Assembly (NCBI GenBank): GCA_017591395.1
Contig: WEDG01005592.1
Coordinates: forward strand, 1 to 64,000
Origin: Schistocephalus solidus
Taxonomy: Eukaryota > Platyhelminthes > Cestoda > Diphyllobothriidea > Diphyllobothriidae
Length of the DNA: 64,000 bases
Reading direction: 5' to 3'
Shown: piece after piece, positions 12,808 through 24,769 of the stretch
Layout of the letters: the number at the start of each line of letters is the position of its first letter
How positions within the stretch are numbered: the stretch's first letter is position 1
Translations under genes and position numbers: made by a program
The notes under the pieces: model-generated
Databases searched by the model: none
What the model was told of the DNA's origin: nothing
What the model saw: only the letters and a program-made list of their open reading frames with translations

Positions 12808-15800
12808 CTGCAAAAGAGAAAAACGATCAGTTATAAAAGCCAAAGCGTTTTGCAGCCAAAACTGAAGGTTCTAATCATTCTTTTTTGAAAGGTTTTCCCT
12901 TAAATCTCTTTATTTTTTGTAACGTCAGTTTGACTTGGATCATCTGTTAAATGTGTTAACAGCGTGTCCGCCATGATGAAAATGTAACTGAGTATCCTTC
13001 TTGGAAAGGAATGGACATAAATAATCTTTATCGTATCGATTATGCAAAAGCATTACGGCCTACTTTCTTGAAATTCTGTGGCGGAAATATTATTTCCTAA
13101 AATTGAACTGAACGTTTATACTCAGCAGTTCAGTTTTTAATAAAAATAACTAAAAGCCAGCTGAAATTTCATCGTTATTTGCTTCAGGGATGAACGGGAA
13201 CAACCATTTGATAATCGCTGACGTTTTACAGACTGCATATGCTTCCTCTGTTAATATTTTCCTTTATGGAATCTACCGGTGTCATCGCAGACGGTTAGTT
13301 TGAATAGCAGCATTTGCGGTTAAACGCAATTAATAGCTTGACGATAAATAATCGGAAGCGTACTTTCGCCAAACCTGACTTCTTAAATAACTTAATAACT
13401 TAGACCTATTGTTCCGAGGTGATATCGGTATCTTCTCTGATGCCGAATGTAGTGGATCCGAGCTATTATTACCTTAGTATCCTGCGATTCGGTGAAACAT
13501 TGGGAGACAAAGTACTACAGGGTGCACTGAACCAAACCGAGTGACCTGATTTGATTGAAGTCACGTGATTAGGCAGACACCTATCCTAACTAATCTTCTT
13601 TAGTTCGCTCTTTATTCTGCTGCACCTACGATGACGTTTGTCCAGTATAAAACCTTGTATTTTTACCTACGAAACCCACAGTCTAATGGACTTTTCATAC
13701 GTACGTCGTTAGGTCTTATGTACCGAGCATGGACTGATTTCACCTCTTAATCCATTTCCGTGTTCAGTGCATTTAAATTTATATGGAAATACCTTAGACG
13801 TTGACGGTTATCCTCTGCGCTGAGGGCATGTGTTATCCTGACTAACTTATTAATTTTCTCTCTGCACTTAGGGGCTCTTACCTAAACAACTATCACTGGC
13901 CATTGATGACACCTTTACGCACCTAGTCCAGTTGGTTGCATAAGGCAGACGTAAACCTTCGAACCCGTTTTGACAATAAGTCTGCCGGCATACTGTTGTT
14001 TGACCTTTATAATGATAACCTTAGGCGACTTAATCGTTATCTAAAGGTATTAGCATACGACTGATCGTGTAGTGCTGGGCGGTATATGACCAATAACAAT
14101 CGTCTGTTTGGCAGTGTTGTCAACGAAACTGTGGAGGTCAATCAAATGACCAGTGGTTTGCGACAATTTGTTGCCGTGTCTCAATAAAACTTCGTGTCTC
14201 TCTATACGTGTTGTCAATTTACGGCGTGTCTAACCGACATCTTTTGTAGACCAGTTAGCCCAACCGATGCAGCAGACCATGAAAAACTGTTGGATATAAC
14301 ATTCAAAGTAAAGCAATAAACGATGGCTTAGATATGGACGCCCAGAAAGCTTTTTAACATTTCACATGAATTTATGGATCCCAACTGGTAGCCGGATCAT
14401 CTACATACCTAAAAAGCACTTTAAAAGTCATAAAATAAAATCCTCACACCTACTATCACGAAATGCCTGCTAGACAGCAGACAAGCCACGAAAATTATTA
14501 GCCTTAGTTTTTAACAGCTCGCGAACAACGCGAACACTCCACCATATATAAGCAGATTGAATATAGTGAGCGAAACCGATGTTGTGGATGCAATTGTATA
14601 AAATGATAAATCAGTCCACTTTTTAATTCCCAAACTCGTTTGTATTGAGTTTTCTTTGAATCGTTTGCCCTTCAATATCCTGTGCCAGCCCTCAGTGTGT
14701 CGAGCTCAAAAACGTGGGAGTTGCAATGATCTAGTTTGATCTTAAGCATCTCTGTTTAACAAAATTGCAAACGGCATCAAATTCTCAACAGTATCTTGGA
14801 TCGGAGATTGAGAGTAAACTTCTCTGTAACCGAACTGTGTTAATGAACCACCCTCGTTTGGCGCAGGCGAACAATGGGTAATTGAAAATGCATTAATTAT
14901 GGGTGACAAATGCGAGTGAACTCACATAACTGTTGGTTTACGGTGACATTCAGCTTCTTCTAACTGAAAAATGTTCTAAGTACAACTCAATGTCGCTTTT
15001 GGATTCAGAATGTATCTAGTCAGTTTACCTGGCAAACAGTTGTTTGGATGTATTGAGAGCGCTTAAATTCGTCGTTTAGTTTGGTTTGATAAGACATGCA
15101 GCCGGAAACTTGTATAATTTATCTTAGCAAAGGCGTTTTTGGTGAAGTCGTTAGAATAAGTTTTGACGACGATCCAGTTGAAGACTATCAGTTATTTTCC
15201 ATGTGATGAATGACAAAAAACGTTCAAAATCCCTGAAACTTAAGTAGAACAATGGGTATATCTGGCCAGTTCAGAGCCATTTGCTATTTGCCACTCACAC
15301 AGTTAGAAGTGAGGTAGGTGTCGTGAAGATGGATGGTTGTTGAGTGAAGAGCTGATAATGTCAGTAGAGTCCACAGGACAGATAAAGGGAGGATAGCATA
15401 TGTCAGCGATAGCATCGAGATTACCGACTACTGCATAGAATCTCGCACCGCAACAAAATGAGGATAAAAACAGACCTTAAAGCTATATTAACACCAATAG
15501 GCGAATGTAAGGCAAGGCCCCTTAAGGAAAGGTGGGCGAAACGCAAAAATAGTAAAGTTTTGACTGAAAATACAGTTTTGGACAATTCAGATATGCAGTT
15601 TCATTGGGATACGAAAGGAATATTTATGAGGAACTTTTATTTACTAGGGAAAGCAAAAGGACCATATTGCATTGCACTGATGCTGTTAAGGCATTAAAAC
15701 TGTAAATGTCATGACCGAACTCTAACTTTGCAAATATTCAAATTTATCGCAATTAGCTTGAAATCGGCAAAATGTCAGTGAGATCTTTAAGATAACACCT

Positions 15801-15895
15801 TGATTGTTCGTTCAGCGAAATAAATTTCCGTGCCGTTTAAAAGCATGGCGATTATCCATTTCTGAAAGAGGCATTTTAAAATGCAAGTTTCCTTG
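12808..15895 (-). other. Intron sequence without recognised features
   Basis: This is the right-hand (5') neighbour of the 12.8-kb exon. I see no family resemblance in any frame and no obvious repeat up to the (AT)n tract at 15.9 kb. Confidence 0.55.
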
Positions 15896-15896
15896 G

Positions 15897-15899
<3 letters not shown>

Positions 15900-15988
<89 letters not shown>
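15900..15988. repeat. (AT)n microsatellite, about 44 units
   Basis: A pure TA tract of about 88 bp. It directly follows the 3' end of the minus-strand PLE fragment, so it sits at the element's terminus. Confidence 0.97.
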
Positions 15989-15991
<3 letters not shown>

Positions 15992-16664
15992 AAGACAAAA
16001 TTCTTTGGGAAAAATCAGAAACTTTAATGCGTAAATTTTTCGAGACTGGTCCCTCAAACTCGTCTTCAGACTACGGGCAGTGTACAGGAACAATTAATCA
16101 ATTAACCATGTTAAACAAAAGGATTCTGAGATTGGGCAAAAATCCGAACCAATAGGCTTTGAGTGTATTTTCGTCATCCCGTCGTGATTGGTTTTGGGCG
16201 TTTTGAATTTTTATTTAACGATTTTTGTATGTGGCATCCAAATCGATATGCCGGTTGATGCATGCCTCATCTGAGTGCATTGCTTCCAGGAATTCACGGC
16301 CTTTTCTGATTGGGCAGATGCCAACAATCCGTGTATTCTCCCATGCAAATTTATGTCCGGTTTCCCAATGTATGCATAGCCACTTGGGATAAATGGTCTC
16401 GTCTCTAACCGCCAACTGATGTTCGTATAGGCGGGTTGAGACAGATTTCCCAGTTTGGCCACAATAAACGGCATTACAACTGGAACATGGAATTTTGTAG
16501 ACAACACCATTTTTATCAAGGTAGCTAACCCTGTCCTTAGGGTGTTCAAGCTGTGAGCGTAAAGTAGATGTAGTGTGGTGTGCTACTTGTATCTGGTGTT
16601 TTTTAAGCTGTCTTTCGACAAGCTCAGATACATTTTTAATGTAGGGGAGAGTTCGCCAGGTCAT
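15989..16664 (-). pseudogene. Penelope-like element: GIY-YIG endonuclease end
   Basis: A minus-strand open frame of 149 codons (16664-16215) covers the C-terminus of a PLE protein. It holds the linker to the endonuclease, then VVYKIPCSSCNAVYCGQTGK and STRLYEH (the GIY-YIG core with its conserved Y, GQT, R and EH), and then REFLEAMHSDEACINRHIDL. PLEs are retroelements that join a telomerase-like reverse transcriptase to this endonuclease; here the reverse transcriptase is missing. The 3' tail (about 16080-16003) contains CTGAAGA...TCTCGAAAA and ends at the (AT)n tract. The open frame is clean although the copy is truncated. Confidence 0.88.
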
Positions 16665-16684
16665 TGTTTTGGGTGCCTGGGTGC

Positions 16685-16785
16685 TGGGGGACCAGTCTCG
16701 AAAATGTACGCATTAAAGTTTCGATTTTTTCCCAAAGAATTTCATCTTTTCTATTGAATATCTTGGGATGCCTGTTTTTCAATAC

Positions 16786-16786
<1 letters not shown>
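16685..16786 (+). mobile_element. PLE 3' tail, inverted copy
   Basis: GGGACCAGTCTCGAAAA...ACGCATTAAAG, then the TTTTCCCAAAGAATTTCATC stretch. This nearly repeats, in opposite orientation, the tail at 16080-16003. The PLE fragment is therefore bracketed by inverted tails, each followed by an (AT)n tract. Confidence 0.75.

Positions 16787-16862
<76 letters not shown>
16783..16862. repeat. (AT)n microsatellite
   Basis: An ATATGTATATGTATATA lead-in, then a pure TA tract. It lies between a PLE tail and a hammerhead SINE-like copy. Confidence 0.95.
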
Positions 16863-16865
<3 letters not shown>

Positions 16866-17165
16866 AGTCGCTATGCGACTGCCCGCGAGGGCTCTAAAGT
16901 GAGCTCCAAGGCTCCACGGAACATAAGTGTTCCTTAACCAGCTCGGTGAACACCACACTTTCATAGTCCATATTCCCGATCGCAACCGACAGAACAACGG
17001 GCCCATGGCTCAATGCTAGAGTGTTTCACTCAATGACCAAAGGTCGTGGGTTTGAATTTCGGGTAATCCACACCTAGCATTGGTATGGCTGGCTGATGAC
17101 GACTAATAAGCCAAAAATGGCCATTCCAGTCTCCCTTGTCTTTGTCAGTTCCATTTCATCATATG
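16866..17165 (+). mobile_element. Hammerhead SINE-like element, near-full unit
   Basis: Order: the 5' block (16866-16965), opening with the GTCGCTATGCGAC hairpin; a tRNA-related region (16999-17074) with an A-box-like TGGCTCAATGCTAGAG and a B-box-like GGGTTTGAATTTC; a hammerhead-type motif (17085-17131); and the tail CTCCCTTGTCTTTGTC. A second 5' block starts at 17172, 306 bp downstream of the first, as in a tandem array. The plan matches Sm-alpha-type SINEs of schistosomes (Pol III boxes plus a hammerhead ribozyme); this is inference from layout, not an alignment. It lies in an intron of the GARNL3-like gene. Confidence 0.75.
17085..17131 (+). ncRNA. Hammerhead-type motif
   Basis: GGCTGG, then CTGATGA, then a stem (GACTAATAAGCC), then an AAAA in the GAAA position, then ATGGCCAT-T, then CCAGTC. 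GGCTGG and CCAGTC pair as stem I. Relative to the 37-kb copies (GACTGG/CCGGTC) the changes keep pairing. Confidence 0.55.
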
Positions 17166-17171
17166 CTACAC

Positions 17172-17790
17172 GTCGCTATGTGACCGCCTCCGAGAGCTCT
17201 AGTCTGATCTCCATGGCACAACGGAACCTACATGTTCCTTTAGCAGATTGGTGAGCACGCACGCCTTTGATTGCGACCACCGCTTCAATTGGGAGGGAAT
17301 GGAAGTGGTCGCCATGGCTAGCACCAAACAGACACGCGAATTCCTCGAAGCTTGGCACTCCGGCACAAACAGTATCAACCGCCACGTCGATCTGGATGCG
17401 CATTACGAAGGTCTGCGTGCACGGTCCACTGACTTGCGCCCACCTTAAAATCAACATCTGCTTATCTGTGCCCAGCCAAGTGTAACCTCGCTGACTCTGC
17501 ATCTCCCGCCACTTGACTTGCTATCATAACTCTAGCACCCCTCCCCTTACATGCGACAGCTATCGTAACAGGATTCACGGCCCCCAAAACCCCCCATGGC
17601 GTCAGTCTGTCGATGTAACCTCTCGGCCCCTAAACCCTCCAGCGTGACAATCCCAACTCTTACTTCTCATTTCGTCTGACGACGGGTTGGTGTAACCAGC
17701 TTGAAAATTCACGAGTAAACCTTGGTTTTTGCGACGAGCCTTCTTTCTTCATTTATCATCTCGGAATGCATACTACCTCAACTATTCAAC
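17172..17790 (+). pseudogene. Penelope-like element C-terminus and 3' tail
   Basis: After a second SINE 5' block (17172-17255) one frame reads HAFDCDHRFNWEGMEVV, then TKQTREFLEAWHSGTNSINR, then HVDLDAHYEGLR. This is the last part of a PLE GIY-YIG protein, truncated at its 5' side. The 3' region follows, ending with CGTCTGACGACGGGTTGG, ...CTTGAAAATTCACGAG, ...CTTCTTTCTTCA and an (AT)10 run at 17790-17809. The same tail recurs at 37.6, 37.8, 38.3 and 38.7 kb. Confidence 0.82.
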
Positions 17791-17865
17791 ATATATATAT
17801 ATATATATTGTATGGTCAGTTGTCTTGCGAAGGACAATTGTCTATTTTTAAGAAACAATAACCCC

Positions 17866-18330
17866 TTTCGATATATATTTATTTGCCCTTATGTGAAAAA
17901 GTCGGTCGCCTCGGTGGGATTTGACTCCAACACAGCAAAGGGCAAGGCTTGAGTACAGTCAACGGTCTAACCACCTTAGATACAAGGCCCCACTGGGTTC
18001 CATAAATTTAATCACATTTGAAACAATTTATGCGTCCGGCCTACTGCAATGAAAGAAACCCACCAATTGTAATTGAGTAAGCTGACTGTCAAAACAGGAT
18101 TGTCTACGCAATAAATTTTAGAATCCACAAGATGACTACCAGGCTCACATTGTATATTTTGACCGAAATTTGATTGAACTTACGGCTCCAGGTGGAGCCT
18201 CGTAGCTCAATTGGCTAGAGCGTGCGTTGTACTAAAGCCATCCCCTTGCTGTTCTGGGTTTGATCCCACCGAGGTTACCGAGTTTTTTTTTCATATGGTC
18301 AAATTAATTATTCAAATATGTCAAAACTCC
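17866..18330. mobile_element. tRNA-like inverted-arm element, copy A
   Basis: The right arm (about 18194-18290, plus) reads GCCTCGTAGCTCAATTGGCT, then AGAGCG, then GGGTTTGATCCCACCGAGG, i.e. A-box and B-box sequences, followed by nine Ts. The left arm (about 17995-17885) is the same unit on the minus strand, followed by TTTTT. Similarity extends about 30 bp beyond the T-runs (CATA..GGGCAAAT/CATATGGTCAAATTA). The roughly 200-bp centre is not symmetrical and is shared with copy C in reverse orientation. I know no named family with this plan. Confidence 0.7.
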
Positions 18331-18755
18331 TTATTATGTCGTGTATTGAACTATCAAGGCTTTTATGTTAGTCCAGCAATCTTTTATTTCAGTATATTCA
18401 TTCATTGCCAGAATTTCAATAGTTCACGAAATTATAGCAGTACAAAGTTCCATCAAGTATGAGCAAAATAATATTATTATGAAATTTCAGCTAATAACTG
18501 TATTTACTGATTAAAGATTCAAGTAATGTTCACTAAATGCTCGAAAACAGACCGTTTAGCTTTACTCATAATGAGATGCACGACGAATGTCGCACTACAG
18601 CTCTGATAACGAAAGTAAAATTTGGTTTAACTGAGCTCAAAATTATGAAGAATTAATGAATGTGCATGAAATTCAAAATGTTGGTAAGAAAACAAGTAGA
18701 TGGTGATTAAATAACGAACTCCGATTTTACCCGAACATAACTCCGCAAAACTTAC
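18331..18755 (-). other. Intron sequence without recognised features
   Basis: AT-rich sequence downstream of the QYRAILW exon; nothing recognised. Confidence 0.5.
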
Positions 18756-18874
18756 AAACTTCGTCCACAAAATAGCCCGATACTGTCTTAGACCTTCGGC
18801 TTCAAATTCCGACTTGACAATTGCCAATAGCATTGGATCCTTCTCGGAAATACTTCCACAGTAAATCTGGTGCG
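18756..18874 (-). CDS. GARNL3: GARNL3-like exon: QYRAILW segment
   Basis: The acceptor is ATTTCTTTCAG and the donor TTT|GTAAGT. Two opening bases complete an Ala codon. The exon then reads HQIYCGSISEKDPMLLAIVK, then SEFEAEGLRQYRAILWTKF. This aligns with the family's 'FLG.VHQNY.G...' continuation and the strongly conserved QYRAILW motif. At 119 nt it closes in phase 0, as the following exon requires. Confidence 0.93.
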
Positions 18875-20220
18875 CTGAAAGAAATTAAATAGGAAAATCT
18901 ATTTTAATGAGAGAAGATAGGAATACTTTCGTGATTGAAAAACGGACATTTTAATGCTGGAAACGGATGTGAGCGACAAAAGGGCACAAAACCTCGGCAA
19001 AATACTGGTTCGCATTTTAAAAAAGCTAACTTTTTCTTCAATCTGGCTAACGTTTGCAAAGAACCTGCATACAACTGTGGCTAAACTTTCCTTTGCTTTC
19101 ACTTAATCGTTCTATTTACAAAGTAATGGCCAATTGATATGTTTAGAATTACCTGTAGATGAAAGGAGTGGCACCTTTGGAAGTCGATGCAAATTGAGAA
19201 TAGTGATACAAGTTGGGTTCCACAGCGACAATCATTAATTCCCCTGGATTTGCTGTCCCATTGCATTTTCCCGTTTGTTATGTCAGCAATGACTAGACTA
19301 ATTAAGCTGCTATGTCATCAGTGATGCTCCCAATAGTAAACTGCACGATGGGTTTCGAGTGTGGCCGCATCAATCGCAACACTATATCAGGTGCGAGTAT
19401 GTGGTTGGTAAAAAGAATGTATTACCTTTGGGAAAGAAAACCATTGTTCAAATGGACATATTTGTGTTTCAGTACCCATTGAAAAATGATGAAATCTGGT
19501 GGTTTAGGAAATATGCGCCTGCATCAGACTTGTAATTTGGCGTCAGCAGTGTGCAGAAAGGTTTCTTGCATGCCTTGCGAGGACTGTTTAGCGATGCTAT
19601 TTCGACAAATAACAGAAATTAGATACTTGAGGCAACTTTGCCGTGTGCCTCAATTAATTCAAAATGCTTAGTGTGATTTCATATTCATTCATACAGCCTG
19701 TCCCTCCCACAATCGGAACGTTAAAAAACGATGACCCATTAACACCCCTTGGCACATTTCTTGATACCAGAGGTTCTCGGCTTTTGTAGAAAGCCAGCAA
19801 ACCTTAGAGGACCCTGAACCCAGTGCGCTCAGACAGCCGTCATATTTTCCAGTTAAAATGAACTTCAAATGATGCATCTGCATCGGTTAAGCACTCAAAT
19901 TCTGAGATGCTCCCTGCGATGTCTGACAAAAATGTGTTTCCTCCAGGCACGACGTACTCTATAAAAGATAGTTATACCAAACTACTGCTTCTGCCGGTCG
20001 TGTTTGAATTGCCGAATGTTACTTTACCACGCACAGTAAAAAACTCACCCACACAACTGGGTTCTCTGGGCCTTTAATATAAAATTTATTTATTTATAAC
20101 TTTATCAGGGATGGGAAACTATGCAGAGGACGTCTTCACAAAAGAAAATATTTAACTGGGAACGAGAGGATACATAATGCAATCACAAATGCCCCTCTCC
20201 CACACAATATGGTGTAGACT
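18875..20220 (-). other. Intron sequence without recognised features
   Basis: No exon, repeat or RNA recognised. Confidence 0.5.
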
Positions 20221-20224
20221 TGCA

Positions 20225-20365
20225 CTCAATTCCCCACAGCCTAAATATACCCGTGTTGTTACCCTAAAATTGACTTTAACTGAAATCTTAACCCTTATTT
20301 TCCCTACATTTAGCGCAACACCACCTGTATTGCTTGCTGTTCCTATGTCCGCCGGGAGAGGGAAA
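20225..20365 (+). repeat. Telomere-core repeat, decayed copy
   Basis: AATATACCCGTGTTGTTACCC, then a decayed TAACCCTTATTTTCCC-type array, then TTAGCGCAACACCACCTGTA-TTGC. The right flank matches the flank of the 24.0-kb copy (GGCGCAAATGGACCTGTATTGC). Confidence 0.5.
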
Positions 20366-23119
20366 TATACGCCGCACCCACCCATAATTGTTTGCCACTT
20401 GCTATACGGCCTAACATTTTCAGAGTAGTGGCTACTCTGGAGACCAAATGATGTTAAATAGTTTAGAGTTCTACAGTATTGTTCTGCAAAGAGATTTCCG
20501 ACCAAGGTGGCGCACAGAAATTTGTTGGGCTGATCTCCAGGAGGTAAATAATAAATAGGCGGATTCATATTTAGGTAACTTTCCCAGGGCAATTACAAAT
20601 ATAATCTGTTTTGGATCTTATTGGATTGTACCATGGACGGTTATCCTTTGAGCCTTATTATTTTTGAGCTCCTGAAAGATAGTATTCCCTTAGCTTCGAC
20701 GTGATGGATAGTTGATCAGCATTCTTCAATGCTTGATTTTCTCTGAAATATATGCACCTCATAAAAAGGAGCGCATAATATCTACTCCAGTCCTTAGTTT
20801 TGCAGCAACAAACATCGTCTGAATTTTGTCTAAAGGCACATGCTATGTGTGCAGGCATCCCATTTATTAGTCGCTACTTAGAAACCTCACAGCCATTGTT
20901 TTCCTTAATGCCGTGCATTGTGAAAATACGATCACTCTCCTAGTTACAAATCAAGGGGTTACTTGTTTCTATTTATGAAGAACTCTGACCCCGTCCACCT
21001 CGCGGCTGTGTTCAAGTCCTGGAAAGGTGCTGGTTTAAGGATTTTACGAGGTGCGTTAAATCATGCAAGTTACGTTTACCCAAATGCGGTATCCCATTGT
21101 TTCGAGTTAAAATCTTGTCCAACTTCAACCAACTAAATAGCACTTCGTCCGATCTATGTAACGCCTACGCTATAATGTCGAGCAGCTGCATCCAACTGCA
21201 GCGGACAACCATCCTTGTGACGGCCGGTGCATTTTTTCACAGCCGCGCTGCGTCAATGTCAAGCGCCGTTACAGCGGCCGGTCCCAGACGTGCCGATCTC
21301 ACGCTCTGTTCGACCGCAACATGCGCGCACGCACGCATGCATTTCGACCATGACAGCCCTCTACGTCCAACTTGAACTTTAAATCCGGACGACTACATCA
21401 GCCGCACTGAGTAAGCTACAGACGGAGGCTCTCCCCTCTGGGCATAACTTCGGTGTCGAAAAAGCAAGTAGATCCGACGAAGATTGAAGATCGTTTTGAG
21501 GAGAAGGTGATTTAAGGGGGGGGGGGTCAAAAGTGCATTTTAATAAATAATATCCCCCAGTTACTTAGCGCTCACCGCTGACTAAGAAACACCTCTCAGT
21601 CCTACATGACCTACGAGCGACTGTCGGTGTGTTTCTCTCGAGACCTGAAAAAGGGAGTAAGGTTTTTGATGCAAACAACACCACCCACAAAAGTAAGATG
21701 AAAGCAGTATTGAACGCCAACAAAGCATTTTCTTGCGAAATCCACCGAAAAGAGGAAACGAAACGTTGTATTTAAAGAGGTGGAAACAATTGATAGACGA
21801 GCAAATTCCGTTAGCTTGTGTTTTTTCTTTAGGCGACAATGGCTACTGAAAGGACATAAACAAGAACTGCCCTTGAGAACAGTTTTTTTTTCGAATATAA
21901 TTTCTCCTTCATATAGCATAACATGGTGGTTAGGACAATAACTGAAATCGATATGGTGCAGTCTTGCTAGTTAAACCCAAGTAATCCAAATCTACAAACT
22001 AAGTAAACGGTATCACGGGACTTACGCAACCGTTGGAAAAATCAATAAAATAATTTGTGGACATGTGCCTACGGCATGTTTGGAGCCAGAAGAGCAACGA
22101 AAAGCACTGTGGTTATGCCTTAAGAATGTGCAGTTCTTATTCACATGGGTAGTTGTGTAGGTTGATAGCCAGAATAACAATTAAAGCCCGTTAGGGCTAG
22201 TTTCAGCAAACAAATTTGTGCCAAACATTGATAGAAACTTCTCCCAAGACTAGAAAACACTACACTTTATATAGAATGATTTGGAGGACACTTAAACCTT
22301 AGCCAACAGTCCAAGCGATGGGATGAATTACTCGCAGTTATGACCAAGACACACGCTAAGTTCAGATGAAAGCTAACACATGAGAAAAACATACCGTCTT
22401 TCTTAGACATTGCTGCACATCGGCAAGCTATGATGTTTTCTCTGAGATCAGTAAAAACTCTTCAAAATGGCAGCATTTGCAAACTGTGAGTTTCTTTCGG
22501 ATACAAATAAAACAAAACTTGCTTTTGTGTCCAGTCAATTGAACTATAAGAATAAGTAAGCAAACGATTTTCAATAAAGGTCAACTGCCTTTAAATAAAT
22601 TTTCATGAGAATAAATTTCTGGAGGAATTTTTTGATAGGTAATGTCACCTCAGACAAGAAAATATGTTAGAAAGCTCCACACTAAGGAAGCCTGTGATTT
22701 TATACATTCCTTTCAATACTGATAATGCGTCAATCAAGGTCAGCGGATGGTTCTAATGTTCAACTGAACGGAAATACAACATGGCACCCTTTCGGCCTCT
22801 ACGTACAACAACGCCTATTCTGGTGAAACCAATTGCATCTAACTTGCCTATGCATGCCATGTCGAACAAGGTTTGTTTAGTTAAACGCAGTTGGCAGAGA
22901 AAATAAGGTGCACGCACACGAAGACTGTCGACAGACACATTTTGACGTGGCTTTTGAGCGCAGAGCATAAAAGTCCAAAAAGCTACTTCATGAGCCTGGT
23001 AGATACCGACTATGCGGGGGATGGAAAGCAGAATTACAGGTCCTATTTTGAGCAAGAAATGGGTGCCTCCCCCGCCATTCTGAGGTCACACATTCAGGAT
23101 AAATTCATCAGAGCCAATG
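20366..23119 (-). other. Intron sequence, largely unrecognised
   Basis: A more GC-rich patch at 21.15-21.37 kb includes alternating CGCACG/CATGCA steps, similar in texture to the Merlin fragment near 25.1 kb, but I cannot assign it. The rest holds nothing I recognise. Confidence 0.45.
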
Positions 23120-23440
23120 GCAAAAACTTGGGAGTCTCTGGGGGATTAGAACCCATGAGAGCAAAGCGAAGGCTATAGTGCAGCCCACGCTCTAACTATC
23201 TGAGCTACGAGGCTACCCTCGGGAGCCGTGAGTTTTAACGCATTTGAGTCAAGTTACCCGTTTAAGCCTACAGCCCATACGTTGCAGTAGGCTCGGCGGA
23301 TACATTGAACCAAATGGGATTAAAACTCAAGGTTCAAGTAGGGCCTCGTAGCTGAGTAGGTTTGATCGTTGGCTATTCTCAAGTCTTTGCCATGCTGTTA
23401 TGAGCTCAAATCCCAGCGAGGCCGTTGTGTTTTCACACGT
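23120..23440. mobile_element. tRNA-like inverted-arm element, copy B
   Basis: The left arm, read on the minus strand (23222-23125), gives GTAGCCTCGTAGCTCAGATA, GTTAGAGCG and ATGGGTTCTAATCCC, then TTTTT. The right arm (23339-23436, plus) gives GGGCCTCGTAGCTGAGTAGG and GAGCTCAAATCCCAGCGAGG, then TTTT. The centre is shorter (about 115 bp) and contains GTTGCAGTAGGCTCGGCGGA, as in copy C. TTCGAGTC-type T-loops are degenerate. The arms face outward. Confidence 0.7.
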
Positions 23441-23960
23441 GAATCAAACGTACACTGGACTGACTGCGAGGTATGAGTTGAATCGTCCGTTGGCTACGGC
23501 TTATAGCCAACCATGGTAGTTTCAAACGCGTCAGTTTGCTATAGTGAGGAGTATGCGGGCCTGACCCAACAGCTCAACTGAATAACCTAGACTGTTTCCT
23601 TACGGAATCGCCAGACAATGGTAATTTGCTACTGGACTAAATGCCACGAAATATATGCTTTAACTGCAACGTGATTAGCTCGCAAATTTTCACCTCATTC
23701 AGTTTGATTTCGCCGAAAAAATAAAATGACTTCCTAGGCATAACATGTTTCGTGGCATGAAAGGAGCAGATGAGATTATTTTGGGCAAGCACGTAGGTCG
23801 GTTTCAGTCCTTGAAGATTATTCCTTCGGACGCATGTTTTGATTATCTGTACTTTTTTTCGACTTCCTCTTATTCCAAACAATGAAAGCGAGCCTAAGAT
23901 TCGGAATCACACTTACGTTCCGTAATTTATGCTAAGGATTACTGATATGGATCCCTTAGC

Positions 23961-24300
23961 AGGACACGGGGGCATGAACGGCCCACACGTGTAACAAAGA
24001 TGGCCTGCGCATAATACTAGGGAGAGTAAATACTCCGTGTCGTAGCCCGTACAATAGCCCTAACATAAAATTAAAAGTGTAAACATTAATGTTGACCGTA
24101 ACGCTTCCCTAAACCCTAATGTTACAGTTAGCACTAAACTTAAGCTTAACCCTGAACGTAACGCTACCATACCTTAATGTTAAACTCAAAGCAAACCTCC
24201 TTAAATTAAATCTAACCCAGCAATGAACCCTAAACTTAGTTTCACTTGGATTTGGCGCAAATGGACCTGTATTGCTGGCATTTTCTTCACTTATGTGCTA
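23961..24300 (+). repeat. Telomere-core element copy
   Basis: The left end, AGGACACGGGGGCATGAACG, matches the end of the 30.4-kb element. The inner left flank GGGAGAGTAAATACTCCGTGTC, the decayed CCCTAAACCCTAATG array and the right flank GGCGCAAATGGACCTG follow the same order as in the other copies. Confidence 0.6.
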
Positions 24301-24769
24301 TTTAAAGGAGACATTTGAATCACCCGTTGCTACTATGGCGTGATTCCTCCTTTCATTTTTGTTCCTACACTTCAGCAGACCCTTCAAAATGCTCTTACGA
24401 GGAATTCATGCATGGTAAAGAAGCGGCGTCATGATGTCTCCTTCAAAATGGTCTAAAATAGAGAAAACATCTTGCCGCAGGTATGGTTGGCCGGTGCTGT
24501 TCACAAACAAGAATGTTCTTTGACAGAATATGCCGCTATGGAGGTGCTGAAAACGGGGTTGGCAGTCTGTTCGAGCAGTAAGAAAGGGGAAAAAATCCTT
24601 CGATTATTGTAATTTGAACCAAGAACTCCACTGTAATTTGAATCTCTGTATAATTTGGAGCTAGTTTAGTCTCTGGAGAAACATGAATGCCACTGGAAAA
24701 ATTGTCAACGCTTGCTGGTAGATCCCCAAAGATTATAGGTGACTAGTTCAATTCCTGCTGGGAACTCTG

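Noticed and set aside
15812..16093. Long Tyr-Ile repeat open frames (also at 16.7 and 36.8-37.2 kb)
   Set aside because: They are translations of (AT)n microsatellites.
18194..18290. Possible genuine tRNA gene
   Set aside because: A- and B-box-like sequences and a T-run are present, but the anticodon arm does not fold and the same unit recurs inverted within a repeat family, so it is a tRNA-derived repeat.
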